Source: Sphingobium xenophagum NBRC 107872
GTDB taxonomy: Bacteria > Pseudomonadota > Alphaproteobacteria > Sphingomonadales > Sphingomonadaceae
Reading direction: 5' to 3'
Assembly (NCBI RefSeq): GCF_000367345.1
Contig: NZ_BARE01000001.1
Coordinates: forward strand, 186,001 to 250,000
Length of the DNA: 64,000 nt
The notes under the pieces were generated by a model. It was not told the DNA's origin. It searched no databases and saw only the letters and a list, made by a program, of their open reading frames with translations. Positions 34,418 through 41,871 of this stretch are shown here, in pieces (position 1 is the stretch's first letter; every line of letters starts with the position of its first letter). The translations under genes were made by a program, and so were the position numbers.

Positions 34418-35134
34418 TCAGCAGCGATCGACGGTGGCGCTGAACATGTAGCCGATGCCGCGGGCGGTCACGATCGGCGCGGGCTGGTCGCCATGGCGCA
34501 ATTTGCGGCGCAGGCGGCTGATCAGCACGTCGACGCTGCGATCCGACGATGGCGCGTCGCGCACACCGGCCAGTTCCATCAGCCGCGCCCGCGCGATCAC
34601 CGTCTGGGGATGGTCCAGCAACACAGTCAGCAATGTAAACTCCGCCGCCGTCAGATCGACCGGCGCGCCGGCTGGATCAAGGATGGTCCGCCGTCCGAAA
34701 TCGACTGTCCAGCCGTCGAACACCGCCTGGGTCTGGCGATTGAGGCCGGAGGACCGATCGCTCCTCCCGCGGCGCAGCACGGCCCGCACGCGCGCAGCCA
34801 GTTCCCGTCCCGAATAGGGCTTGGCCATATAATCGTCCGCCCCCAGTTCCAGCCCGACCACCCGGTCCACTTCGCTGCTGTTGGCGCCGACCAGTATGAC
34901 AGGCACGTCGCTGCGTTCGCGCACGTCGCGGCACAGGTCCAGCCCATCCGCCCCGCGCAACGCCGAATCCAGCACCACGACGCCCACAGGCACTTTACCA
35001 AGCGCCTGAAACACATCGTCGGACGATTGGGCAGGCAGGACGCGAAAGCCGCTTTCCTCCAGAAACTCGCGGATCGTCCGGCGCAGATCCGGCTGCGTCT
35101 CGGCGACCATGATCAACGGCGCGGTTACCGGCAT
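34418..35134 (-). CDS. OmpR-family response regulator with degenerate receiver
   Basis: A 238-residue protein with an OmpR-type architecture. In the receiver the acidic pair is ET (MVAETQPDLR) instead of two acids, and the conserved Ser/Thr after strand 4 is Gly (VILVGANSSE). The phospho-acceptor Asp (VVVLDSALRG) and Lys (MAKPYSG) remain. The winged-helix domain resembles that of the regulator at 30065. No kinase gene is adjacent. The gene is upstream of the carbonic anhydrase-SulP operon on the same strand; it may act without phosphorylation. Confidence 0.9.
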   Translation of the reverse strand: MPVTAPLIMVAETQPDLRRTIREFLEESGFRVLPAQSSDDVFQALGKVPVGVVVLDSALRGADGLDLCRDVRERSDVPVILVGANSSEVDRVVGLELGADDYMAKPYSGRELAARVRAVLRRGRSDRSSGLNRQTQAVFDGWTVDFGRRTILDPAGAPVDLTAAEFTLLTVLLDHPQTVIARARLMELAGVRDAPSSDRSVDVLISRLRRKLRHGDQPAPIVTARGIGYMFSATVDRC

Positions 35135-35297
35135 CGCGGACCATTCGGCGCGGCATTGTGCGTCATCATCGCAACTCCTGCTCAGGCGAAAGCATCCGGC
35201 CCCTGCGAAGCCGGCGCGCCCGAATTAGGGCAGGCGAATGTCTCCGAAATTTGCCGGAGGTAACAAATTGTTGCTAATGGCCGACGGCAGATTTGGA

Positions 35298-35828
35298 TCA
35301 GTAGCAGGACATCAGCGGCATCCGCACCGGCGGAGCAGCGGCAAGGTCGGGCCAGAGCTGCGCCATGACGCATGCCAGCCACAGGGCGTCGCTGCCTGCC
35401 CGGTGCCGCGTCGGACAGCGCTGGTCGGCGATCCGCACGGCCGCGCTGATTTGCGCTTCATCGACCTGCCGTTCGTCCAGCAGCGTTGCGACATGATCGA
35501 TCGCAAAGGGGGCCGACCGACCGGCCGCCGCCGCCAGCGTCTCCAGCCAATAGGGGTCGATCAGGCTGTCGGCGACCACGCGCTGGCCACCCACCGCCTC
35601 GACCAGTTGATCCAGCACGACATGGGCAGGCAGCCCGTCCTGTTCGATCCGCGCTCGGCTCAGCCCGTGCAAGGCCTCGGCCTCCGCCGTCCAGCCCCAG
35701 CCCGCCCAGTCGGGATGCGGCCTTATGATCCAGCTGCGCGCGCCATCCGCTCCCGCCAGTCCGACCTCGATCGGAAAGGACCGCCCGTGGCGCGGCAGGC
35801 AGGATGCCTCGAAATCTATGGCCAACAT
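35298..35828 (-). CDS. DEDDh-type 3'-5' exonuclease family protein
   Basis: A 176-residue protein resembling DnaQ-like exonucleases. MLAIDFEAS supplies the first Asp and Glu, LHGLSRARI and VVADSLID follow with the next Asp, and HRAGSDALWLA carries the last His and Asp. Short, without polymerase or other domains. It may degrade RNA or DNA ends; substrate unknown. Divergent from corA with about 180 bases between starts. Confidence 0.82.
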   Translation of the reverse strand: MLAIDFEASCLPRHGRSFPIEVGLAGADGARSWIIRPHPDWAGWGWTAEAEALHGLSRARIEQDGLPAHVVLDQLVEAVGGQRVVADSLIDPYWLETLAAAAGRSAPFAIDHVATLLDERQVDEAQISAAVRIADQRCPTRHRAGSDALWLACVMAQLWPDLAAAPPVRMPLMSCY

Positions 35829-36006
35829 GATGGGGACCGCCTTCGCCTGCTATTTCCAATCCCCCTCTCGCCCCCAACTATGTCAGGGCGAAGTCACCTG
35901 CCACCGCTTCGTCGAAAAATCATGCGGGCCGTGGCCTGATTGGGATAGGACGCCGTCCCCGCCATCTGCTAATCGAACCTCGCCTTGCCCCAAGCCGGAC
36001 CTGTTC

Positions 36007-36975
36007 ATGACTGTCATCGCTGCCTATCTCTATCGCAACGGCGCCCGTGTCCGGTCGGTGTCGATCGACGAGCGAATCGACTGCGCCCACGACAAATCCG
36101 AATTTGTCTGGATCGGCGTCGCCGACCCCACGCTGGCGGAAATGCAGGCGCTCCAGCGCACCTATGATCTGCATCCGCTGGCTGTCGAGGATGCGGTCAA
36201 GGCCAACCAGCTGCCCAAAGTCGACCTTTATGGCGACCAGCTGTTCGTCGTCGCCCGGACCGCCCATGTCGAAGATGACAGCATCTGCTACGGCGAAACC
36301 GCGATCTTCGTGGGGCACAGCCATATCATCACCGTCCGCCACGACTCTTCCCGCGCGCACCTTGCCCTGCGGCAGGATCTGGAGGCGGTGCCCGCCCGCC
36401 TCGCCCAGGGGGTCGATTATGTCCTGCACGCCATTCTCGACTTCGTGGTCGATGGCTATCTGCCGATCATCGAGGGGATAGAAGAAGAGGTGCTGGCGAT
36501 GGAACAGCATACCATCGACACGTTCCTGGGGCATGACGACATCACCCGCATCTTCAATCTGCGCCGCCAGCTGCTGCGTTTCCAGCGCATCCTGACACCG
36601 ATGCACGAAGTCGCGACCAAATTCGTCAAGCAGGAACTGCCCTGCATCGATGCGGAGGCCCGCCCCTATTTCAGCGACGTGCGCGACCATGTGCGCCGGG
36701 TCCAGACGATGGTGGAGGATCTGCGCGAGATTCTGGCGTCCGTGTTCGAATTCAGCAATTTGCTGGAACAGCAGCGCACCGGGGTCATCACCCGCCAATT
36801 GGCGGCCTGGGCCGCCATCCTGGCCGTACCGACCGCGATTGCGGGCATTTACGGCATGAATTTCGAACATATGCCCGAACTGCGCACCCGCTATGGCTAT
36901 TTCGTGGTGCTGGGCGTGATCAGCATCATCTGCGCCCTGCTCTATGCTCGCTTCAGGAAACTCAAATGGCTGTAA
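36007..36975 (+). CDS. corA: CorA-type magnesium and cobalt transporter
   Basis: A 322-residue protein: a large cytoplasmic funnel, then two C-terminal membrane segments. The first ends with the selectivity motif YGMNFEHMPEL (GMN near residue 285), a strict mark of this family. The basic end RFRKLKWL lies inside. Start at the ATG at 36007 (MTVIAAYLYRNG); longer frames into the exonuclease are spurious. The 3' end overlaps the next small gene by 10 bases. Confidence 0.96.
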   Translation: MTVIAAYLYRNGARVRSVSIDERIDCAHDKSEFVWIGVADPTLAEMQALQRTYDLHPLAVEDAVKANQLPKVDLYGDQLFVVARTAHVEDDSICYGETAIFVGHSHIITVRHDSSRAHLALRQDLEAVPARLAQGVDYVLHAILDFVVDGYLPIIEGIEEEVLAMEQHTIDTFLGHDDITRIFNLRRQLLRFQRILTPMHEVATKFVKQELPCIDAEARPYFSDVRDHVRRVQTMVEDLREILASVFEFSNLLEQQRTGVITRQLAAWAAILAVPTAIAGIYGMNFEHMPELRTRYGYFVVLGVISIICALLYARFRKLKWL

Positions 36976-37187
36976 CCAACACCCTGGAGCGCGCCGCCCG
37001 CGCCATGTACGCCAATATCGCACCCGACTGGGACTGGGACGATCCCGATGCAGAACCGATGCGGCGCATGTATCGCGACAATGCCCGCGTCGTGCTGGCC
37101 ACGATCCGCGATCCCGACCTGTCGATGGATAGCACCGCGCTTGCCGCCTGGCAGGCGATCATCGACGCCATGCTGGCAGAAGGCTGA
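36966..37187 (+). CDS. Small hypothetical protein overlapping corA
   Basis: A 73-residue helical protein (MAVTNTLERAARAMYANIAPDWDWDDPDAEPMRRMYRDNARV), mildly acidic, with no membrane segment. It starts inside the end of corA, so it may be coupled to it. I do not recognise a family. It is the last gene before the integrated element. Confidence 0.65.
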   Translation: MAVTNTLERAARAMYANIAPDWDWDDPDAEPMRRMYRDNARVVLATIRDPDLSMDSTALAAWQAIIDAMLAEG

Positions 37188-37229
37188 ACGGGACACGCAT
37201 GCCCGCGTGACGCCTGAGGCTGGAAAAAA

Positions 37230-37277
37230 TGGTGCACCCGACGGGATTCGAACCCATGGCCCTCAGATTAGGAATCT
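37230..37277 (-). repeat. attL: displaced 3' fragment of tRNA-Arg(CCT)
   Basis: These 48 bases are identical to 53671-53718, the 3' part of the intact tRNA-Arg gene from the anticodon arm to CCA. The sequence diverges directly after (TTTTC versus GATGC). It is a nonfunctional tRNA piece marking the left end of the element. Confidence 0.95.
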
Positions 37278-37315
37278 TTTTCTGACCCTACGGAAAGCTA
37301 TGGTTTAATGCCCCA

Positions 37316-37335
37316 TGTGCCAACCGTGTGCCAAC
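37316..37335. other. Integrase arm-type sites, left end
   Basis: Two direct copies of TGTGCCAAC start 11 bases apart (37316 and 37327) between attL and the integrase stop. Near copies (TGTGCCAT) with the same 11-base phasing occur at the right end. One helical turn of spacing is typical of arm-binding sites. Confidence 0.5.
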
Positions 37336-38495
37336 TAGCCTAACAGTTCGGCCTGCGCGGCGGCGATCAGTGCGGCGTCTCCAGAGGCGTCCGATAGCAG
37401 ATGGCCGTATGTGTCGAGAGTGATTTGCACCGACGAATGGCCCATCCATACCTGTAGGCGCTTCAAGTCGATCCGTTGCTTGATCCATGCGCTCGCGGCG
37501 GCGTGGCGCAGGGCATGGAAGCCATAGCGGGGGATCATGACCGCCCTGCCCTTCGCGTCCAGCTTTGGCTTGCCAGCGACCAGCGCCAGGTCGCAGACGC
37601 CCGCCTCTATCTGGAGCGGGAAGAATTTGCGCCGGAGCAGATGGCCATATTGCTGGACCCCGCCTTGCGAGTTCGGGAACGCCAGCCCCAGGTCGCCTTT
37701 CGGGCAGGCCAGTTTCCATTCGCGCAGTTCCGCGACCAGCGCCGGGGGGATTGGTATCGAGCGATGGCCCGCATCGGACTTGGGCGCGCCAATCTCACCA
37801 AACTTGTCCGCGCGCTGGGCAACCGTGACCGTCGCGGCCTTCAAGTCTATGTCCGACCAGCGCAGGCCGCGCAGTTCCGACGCGCGCAGGCCGGTGAAGA
37901 TCGCGGTCATCACCATAGGCCGCAAGGTGGCGGGCGCATGATCCAGCAAGGCTTTCAATTCGGGCTTAGTGGGTATCTCGACCTTGCCTTTTTCCCGCGC
38001 CGACCGAATCACCCTTACATCGCTGGCGACGTTTTGCGCGACCAGACCCCGGCGCTGCGCCTCCGATAGGATGCTGGACAGCGCGCGCACCACCTTTCCC
38101 GCCATGACCTTAGATCGCGTCCTGACCAGCTCGTCGCGGAAACCTTCGACCATGGGCCGGGTAAGGCGTGTCAGACGCTCGCCACCGATCAGCGGCGCTA
38201 TGTGCAGGTCGGCAAGCTGGCAATACTGCTGGAGCGTAGCGCGCTCCCTGCCCTCTTGTTCCGCTTTGGCGATCCACAGCTTCGCGGCGGCGGCAACGGT
38301 CGCGCTCTGGCTGTCGGCGGTATGGACGCCCTTGGACACTTCCCACGCGGCTTGCGTGATCCAGCTATCGGCATCCTTTTTCCGGGCGAATTGCTTGCGG
38401 CGGCGCTTGCCCGCCTGATCGACGTAATCGACCTGCCAGCCTGTCTTGGCGGTGCCGTCTGGAGCGGTCCAGCTACGCTTGCGGATCGAGGTCAT
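37335..38495 (-). CDS. Tyrosine recombinase / phage integrase
   Basis: A 386-residue protein: an N-terminal arm-binding region (TSIRKRSWTAPDGTAKTGWQV), a core-binding domain and a C-terminal catalytic domain. Catalytic residues are Arg204 (TGLRASELRG), His327/Arg330 (FHALRHAAAS), His353 (WMGHSS) and Tyr363 (TLDTYGH). It should integrate and excise the element at tRNA-Arg(CCT). The start overlaps the upstream regulator gene by ATGA, so both are on one leftward transcript. Its 3' end abuts attL. Confidence 0.95.
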   Translation of the reverse strand: MTSIRKRSWTAPDGTAKTGWQVDYVDQAGKRRRKQFARKKDADSWITQAAWEVSKGVHTADSQSATVAAAAKLWIAKAEQEGRERATLQQYCQLADLHIAPLIGGERLTRLTRPMVEGFRDELVRTRSKVMAGKVVRALSSILSEAQRRGLVAQNVASDVRVIRSAREKGKVEIPTKPELKALLDHAPATLRPMVMTAIFTGLRASELRGLRWSDIDLKAATVTVAQRADKFGEIGAPKSDAGHRSIPIPPALVAELREWKLACPKGDLGLAFPNSQGGVQQYGHLLRRKFFPLQIEAGVCDLALVAGKPKLDAKGRAVMIPRYGFHALRHAAASAWIKQRIDLKRLQVWMGHSSVQITLDTYGHLLSDASGDAALIAAAQAELLG

Positions 38496-39178
38496 CTTCT
38501 ACCTACGATAAATCGGTGCAGCGATTGAATGGTAGAAGAATGACGATTTGAGAGAGGTGACTGAAGCAATTCTTCAAAATACAATAGCGGAAGAGCCTCT
38601 GGGTCAAGTGTCGGCAAAATGTCTAAGAGACTCATATCTACCGCGATAGTGAGCGCCCGCAAGCCCACAACCAAAGTTCTATTTTGTCCACCAAACCCAG
38701 CGTCTTCTATGGCTTGGGACAAGTGAAAGGCCAATTGAGAGGGGCGCAGTATTTCAACGGGGCTTTCATGTGCAGATTCCTTACGTTCCCTCGCCAGTTC
38801 GGCAAGGGCTTCAGGATGGACGCACCAAAAGAATTCCTTGAGGTCTTCAGAACCTAGCAAACCCCATTCGATCAAGACGTTCTCAGTGACGCGCGCCAGC
38901 GCCAAACTGACGGCGGTTTCTCCCCAATCGGTTTTGAGGATTGCAACGATCCTCCGGGGACTGAGGCCCGCTTGCATTAATTCCAACGCAAGCGCGAGCT
39001 GCATCAACGAGTCTATGGAATAACTGAATCGCTTTCCGGTGCCAGTGTTGGCTCCAAGCGGCCACCCCTCGCGCTGTAGATGCTTAAGCCGCGCCCTGAA
39101 CGCAACACGCTTCTCTGGCCGGATACGATGCACAGCAGCCAGCGTCGCTTCCACGTCTGCAAAGGCCAAATCGACCAC
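38492..39178 (-). CDS. MerR-like HTH protein, candidate lysogeny regulator
   Basis: A 228-residue protein from the GTG at 39178, which has GGAG six bases before it; the frame is open to a GTG at 39289. Residues about 22-90 look like a MerR-type winged helix (FRARLKHLQREGWPL, then KRFSYSIDSLMQLALALELMQAGLSPRRIVAIL). The rest is unlike MerR effector domains. It is divergent from the excisionase-like gene and overlaps the integrase start, the position of a lysogeny or excision regulator. Not a recognised named family. Confidence 0.7.
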   Translation of the reverse strand: MVDLAFADVEATLAAVHRIRPEKRVAFRARLKHLQREGWPLGANTGTGKRFSYSIDSLMQLALALELMQAGLSPRRIVAILKTDWGETAVSLALARVTENVLIEWGLLGSEDLKEFFWCVHPEALAELARERKESAHESPVEILRPSQLAFHLSQAIEDAGFGGQNRTLVVGLRALTIAVDMSLLDILPTLDPEALPLLYFEELLQSPLSNRHSSTIQSLHRFIVGRR

Positions 39179-39241
39179 TCGAATCTCCAAGGACGAAATA
39201 TAGTCTTGCGTGTGGCACGGAATTAGCGGTATGTCACGAAA

Positions 39242-39255
39242 GACGAATACTCGTC
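39242..39255. promoter_or_regulatory. Candidate operator in the divergent switch region
   Basis: GACGA-ATAC-TCGTC is a perfect 5-bp inverted repeat in the 101 bases between the MerR-like gene and the excisionase-like gene. It lies just before the ribosome site (GGAG at 39267) of the rightward gene. Confidence 0.4.
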
Positions 39256-39279
39256 CCGGTATTAATGGAGGCAACGTAA

Positions 39280-39462
39280 ATGCTGTCACAAGACCTTATC
39301 GCGGGGGCTACGGCTGCCGCGACCTATGCGGGCCTCACGCCCCGCGCCATTTATCACCTTGTCGAGGCGGGCCACCTACCGGTGATCCGCAAGGGCAAGC
39401 GCCTATATTTCCGTAAGTCGGAGTTGGAAGCAGCGTTCCGATCGGACGCGGCCAATGGCTGA
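39280..39462 (+). CDS. Excisionase-family helix-turn-helix protein
   Basis: A 60-residue protein with a HTH_17/MerR-like fold: AATYAGLTPRAIYHLVEAGHLPVIRKGKRLYFRKSELEAAF. Such short proteins are typical excisionases (Xis) or AlpA-like regulators. GGAG at 39267-39270 supports the ATG. It opens the rightward early operon and overlaps the next small gene by 8 bases. Confidence 0.82.
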   Translation: MLSQDLIAGATAAATYAGLTPRAIYHLVEAGHLPVIRKGKRLYFRKSELEAAFRSDAANG

Positions 39463-39655
39463 GCGCATTATCGAAATCACCTACGAGCCGTTCGGTGCGG
39501 GCTTTGATGTGCGGGTAAAGCCGCCTGTCGAGGGTGAGCATCTCGATGCTGAGTTTCAGACGCACCGCAAGGCGCGGGGGTGGGCCAGTGGCCTTCGTCT
39601 GACGCGCGGCTGGCGGATCGTGGATCGCACCGAGGTAGTCGACAGCATGAAGTGA
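39455..39655 (+). CDS. Small phage protein of unknown function
   Basis: A 66-residue protein (MAERIIEITYEPFGAGFDVRVKPP) with alternating beta-type residues and a basic middle (HRKARGWASGLRLTRGWR). It starts inside the end of the excisionase-like gene. No family recognised; the context suggests an early phage function. Confidence 0.6.
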   Translation: MAERIIEITYEPFGAGFDVRVKPPVEGEHLDAEFQTHRKARGWASGLRLTRGWRIVDRTEVVDSMK

Positions 39656-39722
39656 AGGAAGGCGGTCGAGGCGATGGCTGGAACCCATCAACCCCGACCT
39701 TATCATAGTGGAGGAACCAACA

Positions 39723-40259
39723 ATGATTGAATGCTCTATAGCGCCCTCGCGGCGCGATGTCATCCGTGCGCTTGCAACTCTTTCGGTCGCGTCTGTGCCG
39801 ACCATGGCCAGCGCTGCGACGATGCTGGTTTGCGCACCTGCCGACCAAATAGCCGTCGAAGCCCGCGCGTGGAATGCTGCCATGACGCATTACCTCAAGG
39901 CGAAGGCGGACGGGGAGACGTTCGATCGCGAGCGCCTTGGGCCGCAGTTTGAAGCAGCGCGGGCCAAATTCGGCAACAAACAGCCGATGAAGGACGCCCC
40001 CGGCTGGGCGGAATACAAGGAGTGGCGCGAGGCCAGCGGCTATGAGGCTGTCATGGATCGCTGGGATTTGATGACCCAGGTTGAAGGCGAAGCGCATACG
40101 GCGCTGCTGCGCCTGCCCGCGCCTGACATGGCCGCATTGCGGTGGAAGCTGGAACAGACGTTCGATGACGATGGCGAGATTGCGCTCTGGTCTGAAACGA
40201 TCGCGCTGACCATTCGGTCCGACTTCCAAAGGCTTCTGATCGGGGAGGCTGTGGCATGA
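39723..40259 (+). CDS. Tat-signal-like protein A of tandem trio
   Basis: A 178-residue protein. The N-terminus has SRRDVIRA, then a hydrophobic stretch ending SVPTMASAA, resembling a twin-arginine export signal. The mature region is helical and includes LPAPDMAALRWKLEQTFDDD and a closing IRSDFQRLLIGEA. GGAGG eight bases upstream supports the ATG at 39723. The C-terminal module recurs in the next two genes. Function unknown; export by Tat is inference. Confidence 0.7.
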   Translation: MIECSIAPSRRDVIRALATLSVASVPTMASAATMLVCAPADQIAVEARAWNAAMTHYLKAKADGETFDRERLGPQFEAARAKFGNKQPMKDAPGWAEYKEWREASGYEAVMDRWDLMTQVEGEAHTALLRLPAPDMAALRWKLEQTFDDDGEIALWSETIALTIRSDFQRLLIGEAVA

Positions 40260-40690
40260 CCGACCGTCGCGCTTTCCTGTCGGGCTTGATGCTCGCTCCC
40301 GTCGCCCTTGTCGCTCCAGCTATTGCCGCGCCCATGGCCGTCGATACCACAGCATGGAGCGCCGCGCTGTCCGCTGTCGCGGCAACCCACAGCGCCATGG
40401 ACGCCTACTACAACGATCATGTCCGCCCGCTCAATGATGCCCACGACAACGGCACCGGAACCTATGAAGCGGCAGCGGCGGCAGAGGGTCGCTTTGACAC
40501 CTATGTCGATGTCTATGCGGATGCCGTAAAAGCTTTGGTGATGATGCCAGCACCTACGATCGCGGACATTGCCGTCAAGATCGAGTGGGGGCTGAAAGAC
40601 TGGATATTCGACGGGACCAGCGAAGCGACCCGAATGCTCGAACTGATCGCCGCCGATGTCCGACGCCTTGGCGGGAGTGTAACAGCATGA
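40256..40690 (+). CDS. Tat-signal-like protein B of tandem trio
   Basis: A 144-residue protein starting MTDRRAFLSGLMLAPVALVA, a good fit to RRxFL of Tat signals, with a possible cleavage at PAIAA. The C-terminal part has MPAPTIADIAVKIEWGLKDW and IAADVRRLGG, matching the module of protein A. The ATG overlaps the preceding stop (ATGA) and the TGA overlaps the next ATG, so the three are coupled. No enzyme motif is seen. Confidence 0.7.
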   Translation: MTDRRAFLSGLMLAPVALVAPAIAAPMAVDTTAWSAALSAVAATHSAMDAYYNDHVRPLNDAHDNGTGTYEAAAAAEGRFDTYVDVYADAVKALVMMPAPTIADIAVKIEWGLKDWIFDGTSEATRMLELIAADVRRLGGSVTA

Positions 40691-41007
40691 CCGACCGCCG
40701 CAACTTCATCACGGGGCTGGCGCTCGCGCCAGTCATCGCCGCCGCGCCTGCCATGGCCATCATGGCCACACCTTCGCCCGATCCTGTCGCGGCCTATTGG
40801 GCAGCGTGGCACGGCATCAATGACGGCACCGTTTCGCAGGATGCTTTCGCGCGGGCGATGGATGCTCTCGACTATTGGGAGCCTGTCACACAGCGGGACT
40901 TTATCCGCAAGGTCGTCACGATGTTTCACGACTTTGACGCGCCGCCGCCTGATGACCGGATTGCCCTCATGATCGCGCAGGGCAAGCGCTTTGTTGGGGA
41001 GGCTTGA
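40687..41007 (+). CDS. Tat-signal-like protein C of tandem trio
   Basis: A 106-residue protein beginning MTDRRNFITGLALAPVIAAAPAMA, again RR-x-F-[IL] followed by a short hydrophobic core. The remainder (PVTQRDFIRKVVTMFHDFD and IALMIAQGKRFVGEA) aligns loosely with the end of proteins A and B. Start overlaps the stop of protein B. Likely co-translated; function unknown. Confidence 0.7.
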   Translation: MTDRRNFITGLALAPVIAAAPAMAIMATPSPDPVAAYWAAWHGINDGTVSQDAFARAMDALDYWEPVTQRDFIRKVVTMFHDFDAPPPDDRIALMIAQGKRFVGEA

Positions 41008-41010
41008 GCC

Positions 41011-41364
41011 ATGGGCGTCATGAACCACCCCGCCGCCATGCCGGTGCCAGCCGCTGTTATATCCGGCATTCTCGCGCGGTTCGACCGTGGCCTACTAGAG
41101 GACTTTGTTTCCACGGCCATTGACTTGCTCGACCTTATGGACGGCGACACCGACCTGGAGGACGGCAACGATCAGGAAGCCTATGAAGGCGACGATCAGG
41201 GCGATCTTAGTTGGATCGAATGGCACAATCGCGACCGGCAAACCCTCTATCTAGGCGGGCCGGAAATGCGGACAACGGCGCTGTTGCAGGACAGCGAGGA
41301 CGCAGAGGACGACGACCCCGCAGAGGATGGCGATGCTATCGGCTGGGAGGCGCTGCTATGCTGA
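41011..41364 (+). CDS. Very acidic small phage protein
   Basis: A 117-residue protein with about 30 Asp/Glu, five Arg and no Lys by my count. The acid-rich regions are LLDLMDGDTDLEDGNDQE and DSEDAEDDDPAEDGDA. GGGGAGG eight bases upstream supports the ATG. Strong negative charge is a feature of DNA-mimic and some scaffold or anti-restriction proteins, but no specific match is recognised. It closes the early operon. Confidence 0.65.
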   Translation: MGVMNHPAAMPVPAAVISGILARFDRGLLEDFVSTAIDLLDLMDGDTDLEDGNDQEAYEGDDQGDLSWIEWHNRDRQTLYLGGPEMRTTALLQDSEDAEDDDPAEDGDAIGWEALLC

Positions 41365-41403
41365 TTTCAAGGAACATCACCGCGCCCGTAAAAACCGGTT
41401 TGC

Positions 41404-41464
41404 GTCGATTCAACCCGGCCAAAACCTGTTTATTAGGGGGGTCGCACTTTTGACGGAGCGACCC
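41404..41464 (+). promoter_or_regulatory. AlpA leader: GTCGATTCAACCC motif and hairpin holding the ribosome site
   Basis: GTCGATTCAACCC (41404-41416) is followed by a perfect 7-bp hairpin, GGGTCGC (41439-41445) with GCGACCC (41458-41464), directly before the ATG. GGAG (41455-41458) overlaps the right arm, so folding could limit translation. The motif recurs before other element genes. Confidence 0.55.
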
Positions 41465-41665
41465 ATGAATAACCAGATTTCTCGGATTCTGCGGGTAAGG
41501 GAGGTCTGTGCGCGCACAGGCCTCTGCCGCGTCACGATCCACACCCTTCGGCGCAACAATGATTTCCCTGAGCCGCTGCAACTCAGCCCCGGCGCTGTCG
41601 GCTGGTTGGAACATGAGGTCAACGACTGGATCGCGCGGCGCGCGTCGGAACGGAGTGCGGCATAA
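41465..41665 (+). CDS. AlpA-family phage regulatory protein
   Basis: A 66-residue HTH protein (ILRVREVCARTGLCRVTIHTLRRNNDFPEPLQLSPGAVGWLEHEVNDWIARR), a close fit to AlpA-type regulators that control satellite and prophage excision or gene expression. Start at the ATG at 41465, right after the leader hairpin. Its stop shares a base with the next small gene. Confidence 0.85.
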   Translation: MNNQISRILRVREVCARTGLCRVTIHTLRRNNDFPEPLQLSPGAVGWLEHEVNDWIARRASERSAA

Positions 41666-41871
41666 TGGCGCGCGGTCCCTTCTGGGCAGACGGCCCCCCA
41701 AAAGAAAACGGCCCCGGACGTGAACCCGGAGCCGCTTCCCATAAGGAGTGTGGACCCCGCTCTGATACTTCTGGCTGCGGTTCGGTTGAATCGACGGGCC
41801 ATGGCGGGACGATCGGCGGCAATGTGGTTGCGTTCCCTGTTGCGCGACACGGCGTTGGGGGCGCGGCATGA
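41665..41871 (+). CDS. Small glycine-rich unknown protein between alpA and primase
   Basis: A 68-residue frame whose start overlaps the alpA stop (TAATG) and whose end overlaps the primase start (ATGA), which suggests it is translated. Composition is glycine- and proline-rich without a clear fold. An inverted copy of the element's motif (GGTTGAATCGAC, 41784-41795) lies within it, so part of this sequence may serve as a DNA site rather than protein. Confidence 0.45.
   Translation: MARGPFWADGPPKENGPGREPGAASHKECGPRSDTSGCGSVESTGHGGTIGGNVVAFPVARHGVGGAA

Noticed and set aside
37230-37277. A second functional tRNA-Arg
   Set aside because: Only the 3' 48 bases are present; the 5' half is missing, so it is an attachment-site remnant.
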